DNA of 64,000 nucleotides from Bacteroidales bacterium (lineage in GTDB: Bacteria; Bacteroidota; Bacteroidia; Bacteroidales; UBA3824). Under the pieces are notes generated by a model. The model ran no database searches. It was given only the letters and a program-made list of their open reading frames with translations, and was not told where the DNA came from. Position numbers and translations under genes: made by a program. This document shows, in pieces, positions 62,521 to 64,000 of this stretch. The DNA is taken from positions 1 to 64,000 of the forward strand of contig JAFPZK010000054.1 of NCBI GenBank assembly GCA_017417315.1. Reading direction: 5' to 3'. Numbering within the stretch: the first letter of the stretch is position 1; every line of letters starts with the position of its first letter.

Positions 62521-62589
62521 GCACAAGACGAAATTCGCAAACAATTCCCCGATGCGTATTATTGGGCGGCGTTGGTGATGTTGGATTGA
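62521..62589 (+). pseudogene. Relic of a CHAT-domain protein C-terminus
   Basis: Plus-strand codons read AQDEIRKQFPDAYYWAALVM then LD and TGA. CHAT (caspase-like) proteins commonly end in a helix followed by PYYWAAFVL. The frame is closed just upstream, so only 22 residues survive. CHAT proteins often sit beside ECF sigma/anti-sigma pairs in Bacteroidota, as here, but this scrap is on the opposite strand to them. Confidence 0.5.
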
Positions 62590-62618
62590 GGTTGTGGATG
62601 TTTGGCAAAAAAAATTAA

Positions 62619-62961
62619 GGTTTGTCCGAAAAAAAAAACTTCAAAAAAATGCGCGAAAACGTACTTTTACTTTATCCTTTCCAAAACTTCTTCCGCTTTT
62701 TTAGCCACTGACGGATTGTCGTCTTTTTTGTCAGCAAGAATTTTAAGAACTTCTTTTGCTTTTTCTACGTCGTGATTTTTTAGGTACGCAAGTGCCAAAT
62801 ACCAACCCGAAACCGCAAAATAATTGGTGTAAGCATTGAATGTTTCCGACTGTGATTGCGTGAAAACTTTTGAAAGTTTTTCAATCGTCAAATCCAAATC
62901 CCTATTTTGTAAGACGTTGTCAGTCCAATTTTGCAGTTTTGCTGACAAATCGTCATTGTTA
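62619..62961. repeat. Duplicated 340-bp segment, copy C
   Basis: The parental copy: it includes the dispersed repeat (62619-62668) and the 3' half of the intact anti-sigma-like gene. Confidence 0.9.
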
Positions 62962-63353
62962 CCACGTGAAATCTCTGAAAAAGGAAATGAATTTTCGTAT
63001 TCGGCGGCAATTTTTTCGTATGAAGAATTGACGTAAAAAATCCTCAGTCCAAACACCAAAACAAGCACCGCAGCGGCAGACGTTACCCAAACAAAAATCC
63101 GTTTTATTTTACTTTGTTTTGACAATTTTTTGAAAGCGGATTTCAGTTTTTCGTCATCTTTGATGCCTTTTCGTTCAAGACCTTTTATGAGGCGTGCAAC
63201 GGCGACGGCACGGGCTTTGAGGTCGGGATTTTGTTGAAGTTTTTGCATAAAAGCAGTCTCATCTTCGGCGGAAAGTTCACCGCGAAGAAATTGCATCAAA
63301 GTTTCATCGTCCTTCAAAACTTCTTCTGATATGTTGTCAAGTTCCTGATTCAT
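62667..63353 (-). CDS. Membrane-bound anti-sigma-like protein
   Basis: 228 residues. N-terminal cytoplasmic part (about 1-85, LMQFLRGELSAEDETAFMQKLQQNPDLKARA, typical of the helical zinc-free anti-sigma start in Bacteroidota), one membrane segment (about 87-108, IFVWVTSAAAVLVLVFGL) and an external helical tail with TPR-like units (VSGWYLALAYLKNHDVEKAKEVLKILA). Its ATG overlaps the sigma stop (ATGA), so the pair is coupled and it probably holds this sigma inactive. Confidence 0.8.
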   Translation of the reverse strand: MNQELDNISEEVLKDDETLMQFLRGELSAEDETAFMQKLQQNPDLKARAVAVARLIKGLERKGIKDDEKLKSAFKKLSKQSKIKRIFVWVTSAAAVLVLVFGLRIFYVNSSYEKIAAEYENSFPFSEISRGNNDDLSAKLQNWTDNVLQNRDLDLTIEKLSKVFTQSQSETFNAYTNYFAVSGWYLALAYLKNHDVEKAKEVLKILADKKDDNPSVAKKAEEVLERIK

Positions 63354-63904
63354 AATGTCTTGTTTAAAATTTTGTTTAACACTTTTTGGTAACGGTCTTT
63401 AAATTTTTCTGAGCAGCGGAATTTTGTAACTTTCATTGCCGATTCGGTTTTGCCGAACATTGCCGCCAACGTTTTGAGCGAAAAACCGTCTCTGAAATAT
63501 CCCCAAAAAACTTTCGCACAAGTATCGGGAAGGTCGTTTATGATTTCGTCAACAGCCTGATTTTTAGAATTTTCAAGTTCGGGATTGTCGTTGTCGAGAC
63601 TAAGAATTTTCTCGAGTTTTTCCTCCGAAAAATTGCCGCACAAGAAATTATCTTCGATGTAACCCGTTTTGTATTTTAGACGGCTAAATTCACGTGCCTT
63701 ATTTTTGCAAATTCCTACAAAAAAGGTGTAAACAGAAGATTTAATATTATCAAGTTCGCTTTTACTATTTTTTTCGATAAGAACCATCAACGAATCCTGA
63801 AAAATATCCTCGCAATCCTCGTATTGAAGGCAAGAATACGATTTCAAAAGATAGTTTATCGTCTTTTCTTTATTGTTAATAACAAACTCGTTGAAAATGT
63901 CCAT
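63350..63904 (-). CDS. ECF-type RNA polymerase sigma factor
   Basis: 184 residues: region 2 (about 20-85, SCLQYEDCEDIFQDSLMVLIEKN...FFVGICKNKAREF) and region 4 (about 115-175, LPDTCAKVFWGYFRDGFSLKTLAAMFGKTESAMKVTKFRCSEKFKD). Paired with the membrane anti-sigma-like protein downstream. The start lies 15 bp after the end of another ATPase gene, from which it may be read. Confidence 0.92.
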   Translation of the reverse strand: MDIFNEFVINNKEKTINYLLKSYSCLQYEDCEDIFQDSLMVLIEKNSKSELDNIKSSVYTFFVGICKNKAREFSRLKYKTGYIEDNFLCGNFSEEKLEKILSLDNDNPELENSKNQAVDEIINDLPDTCAKVFWGYFRDGFSLKTLAAMFGKTESAMKVTKFRCSEKFKDRYQKVLNKILNKTL

Positions 63905-63919
63905 AGTTTTGATTATTGT

Positions 63920-64000
63920 TTATTCCTTTTCAAACTCCAAAATCTCGCATTGATGTTTTTTGGTTTTTTCATCGTAGTTGATTCCGACGAAAAGTAGTTT
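63920..64000 (-). CDS. 3' end of a third AAA-ATPase-like/PD-(D/E)XK gene
   Basis: The last 26 codons are inside the window: LLFVGINYDEKTKKHQCEIL then EFEKE and TAA. The VGINYDxKTKxHxC pattern is the usual end of DUF1703-type proteins. The gene continues beyond the window edge. Confidence 0.75.
   Translation of the reverse strand, partial: KLLFVGINYDEKTKKHQCEILEFEKE

Overview
The window is chromosomal DNA from a member of the Bacteroidota, most likely an uncultured gut or rumen Bacteroidales. The evidence is two SusC/SusD pairs, a third TonB-dependent receptor of the Oar type, a type IX secretion C-terminal sorting domain, a C10 protease, class I fumarase, an AT-rich genome, and many promoters of the Bacteroidota form TTTG-N19-21-TAnnTTTG. 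Several of these -7 boxes overlap a TTG that could be mistaken for a start codon (10290, 17878, 33278, 52142, 60310); in those genes the start was moved to the next good ATG. No rRNA, tRNA, CRISPR array, insertion sequence or phage gene was seen.

Layout. 1-1 kb: an orphan promoter and the relic of an AAA ATPase/nuclease gene. 1-8.5 kb: uvrA, a lytic transglycosylase, a cell-wall amidase-like lipoprotein, agmatine deiminase and Mrp. 8.6-12.4 kb: hexuronate catabolism (uxaB, uxaA) around a shrunken AlbA/Schlafen-type gene; uxaA is clearly GC-rich against its surroundings. 12.4-23.2 kb: two successive SusC-SusD operons that share a spaced upstream element of about 140 bp. 23.3-28.5 kb: a PIN toxin-antitoxin pair, a lipoprotein, an ATPase/nuclease gene broken by one in-frame stop and bracketed by repeats, a LytS-type kinase, and NamZ. 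28.5-34.6 kb: glyS, an aminotransferase lacking its PLP lysine, a frameshifted exported micropeptide, fumarase, a 35-residue membrane protein, and a LysR regulator. 34.6-42.8 kb: the Oar-like receptor, a CBS protein, rpmH, a PpiD-like chaperone, a 43-bp repeat array and another ATPase. 43-51.6 kb: exported proteins (C10 protease, lipoproteins, a split T9SS-type surface protein set read from a dyad-symmetric divergent promoter) and a GPH sugar symporter. 51.6-56.9 kb: purE, hpt, mtgA, adk, a GH2 beta-glucuronidase and an amidohydrolase. 57-64 kb: a cluster of ATPase/PD-(D/E)XK genes mixed with an ECF sigma/anti-sigma pair, a recent 340-bp duplication and a CHAT-domain relic.

Functionally, the metabolic core points to use of uronate-containing glycans: SusCD import, GH2 beta-glucuronidase, a GPH-family symporter, and tagaturonate reductase plus altronate dehydratase. 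The most unusual theme is the expansion of AAA-ATPase/PD-(D/E)XK fusion genes (seven intact, broken or partial copies in 64 kb). Several of them sit directly beside short repeat arrays whose units differ in sequence but often carry a GG(GG)TAAAA core. That association is the best candidate here for an undescribed system.
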